Shown piece by piece: positions 32,422 to 32,861 of a DNA stretch of 32,861 nucleotides. A program made the position numbers and the translations under genes. The DNA comes from Lachnospiraceae bacterium (GTDB lineage: Bacteria; Bacillota; Clostridia; Lachnospirales; Lachnospiraceae). The first letter of the stretch is position 1. Each line of letters starts with the position of its first letter. The DNA is taken from assembly GCA_030536685.1 (NCBI GenBank), contig JAUNPP010000019.1:1-32861 (forward strand), given 5' to 3'. The notes beneath the pieces were generated by a model. It made no database searches, had not been told where the DNA came from, and was given only the letters and a program-made list of their open reading frames with translations.

Positions 32422-32811
32422 TTATTCCTCCATTACAAAATGATATAATCTGCTTATAAAATCTCCGTACATTCCTTTTACCAGAAATCCCATCTGCATC
32501 AGCTGTTCTCCGGTATACAGTTCTCCGGTTTCTTCCAGCCTGTAGGTTTCTTCCGGCAAAAAGCCCTGCATTTTGATCTTATGACTGTGTACATTCGGTC
32601 TGACATGCGCTCCCATGGAAGACAACGGATAAATCAGCGCTGTTCCCTCCTGAATCCGCAGTCTTTCTATTGCATCCGTATCATCAGAACACCAGATCTG
32701 AGGACTGTAATACAGCATACCAGGATCAAATCTTGCACCGCCGCCGGAGCAGTTCTCCAGAAGAAGGTACGGAAATTCCTGTATCAGCCGTTCCTGCATG
32801 GAATATAACCG
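32422..32811 (-). pseudogene. GH36 alpha-galactosidase remnant
   Basis: Only 125 residues from Met at 32799 remain of an enzyme normally about 700-740 aa. LLLENCSGGGARFDPGMLYY and the acid/base motif CSDDTDA are kept, but the nucleophile domain is missing. Upstream of the Met four more codons still fit the family (R-L-Y-S), then TAA (32812-32814) and unrelated sequence begin. A second lesion seems internal: SSMGAHV is followed directly by RPNVHSHKIKMQGF and YRLEETGELYTGEQLM, the far C-terminus, so about 100-130 residues that normally separate these blocks are absent, in frame. The gene cannot make an active alpha-galactosidase. Size estimates come from memory of the family. Confidence 0.8.
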
Positions 32812-32861
32812 TTAACTAAAATGTATAGAAACCTATACACTTTCACCCTAACGGTTAGGTG
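32806..32861. repeat. Nested inverted repeats at the broken GH36 end
   Basis: Outer arms TAACCGTTA (32806-32814) and TAACGGTTA (32849-32857) are exact complements. Inner arms TGTATAG (32822-32828) and CTATACA (32833-32839) flank AAAC. The last 17 bases are themselves an imperfect palindrome (CACC-TAAC/GTTAGGTG). The position exactly where GH36 homology stops suggests the end of an inserted element or a recombination site. The window ends before any transposase could be seen. Confidence 0.6.

Overview
The window looks like chromosomal DNA of a gut Firmicute, most likely a Lachnospiraceae relative of Roseburia or Blautia. The grounds are moderate-to-low GC, strong AGGAGG ribosome binding sites, transketolase split into two genes, LacI/ROK regulators and CUT1 ABC sugar transport. 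Its gene set also matches the mannan-utilisation loci described in Roseburia intestinalis. Nearly all genes are on the minus strand, so transcription runs mostly right to left.

Left part (1-8602): a ROK-family repressor (plus strand) faces a minus-strand operon encoding a short-chain dehydrogenase, an FGGY sugar kinase, a GPH-type sugar transporter, a HAD phosphatase/mutase, a transaldolase and a split transketolase. A good promoter and repeated TTTTACAAA-type sites lie in the divergent region. This is a self-contained route from an imported polyol or ketose into the non-oxidative pentose phosphate pathway. The actual substrate cannot be read from the sequence.

Middle (8600-11290): a tRNA-Arg(ACG) gene with its own promoter and terminator, a 124-bp nested inverted repeat, a second split transketolase pair (paralogous to the first) with its own promoter, and a 141-bp element with 18-bp inverted termini.

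Right part (11286-32402): a mannan-utilisation locus. A secreted modular GH26 endo-mannanase cuts mannan outside the cell. A lipoprotein binding protein and two permeases import the oligosaccharides. Inside the cell, two SGNH acetyl-esterases (CE2-like and CE17-like) deacetylate them, a GH1 beta-glucosidase removes glucose, an AGE-family 2-epimerase converts mannobiose to mannosyl-glucose, and two GH130 phosphorylases release mannose-1-phosphate. A phosphohexomutase then makes mannose-6-phosphate, and a fused mannose-6-phosphate isomerase/ROK kinase feeds glycolysis. Two LacI regulators sit upstream. A DUF624 (YesL-like) membrane protein and a one-TM protein of unknown function are embedded in the operon.

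Right edge (32422-32861): an alpha-galactosidase (GH36) remnant that has lost its N-terminal part and apparently an internal block, next to nested inverted repeats that look like a mobile-element end or recombination site.

The most unusual structural signal is a series of short tandem duplications in gene spacers, four of which span a stop codon. Other points of interest are the 141-bp inverted-repeat element, the isomerase-kinase fusion with a rearranged catalytic motif, the decayed GH36 gene, the unstudied membrane pair and the orphan ROK-controlled operon.
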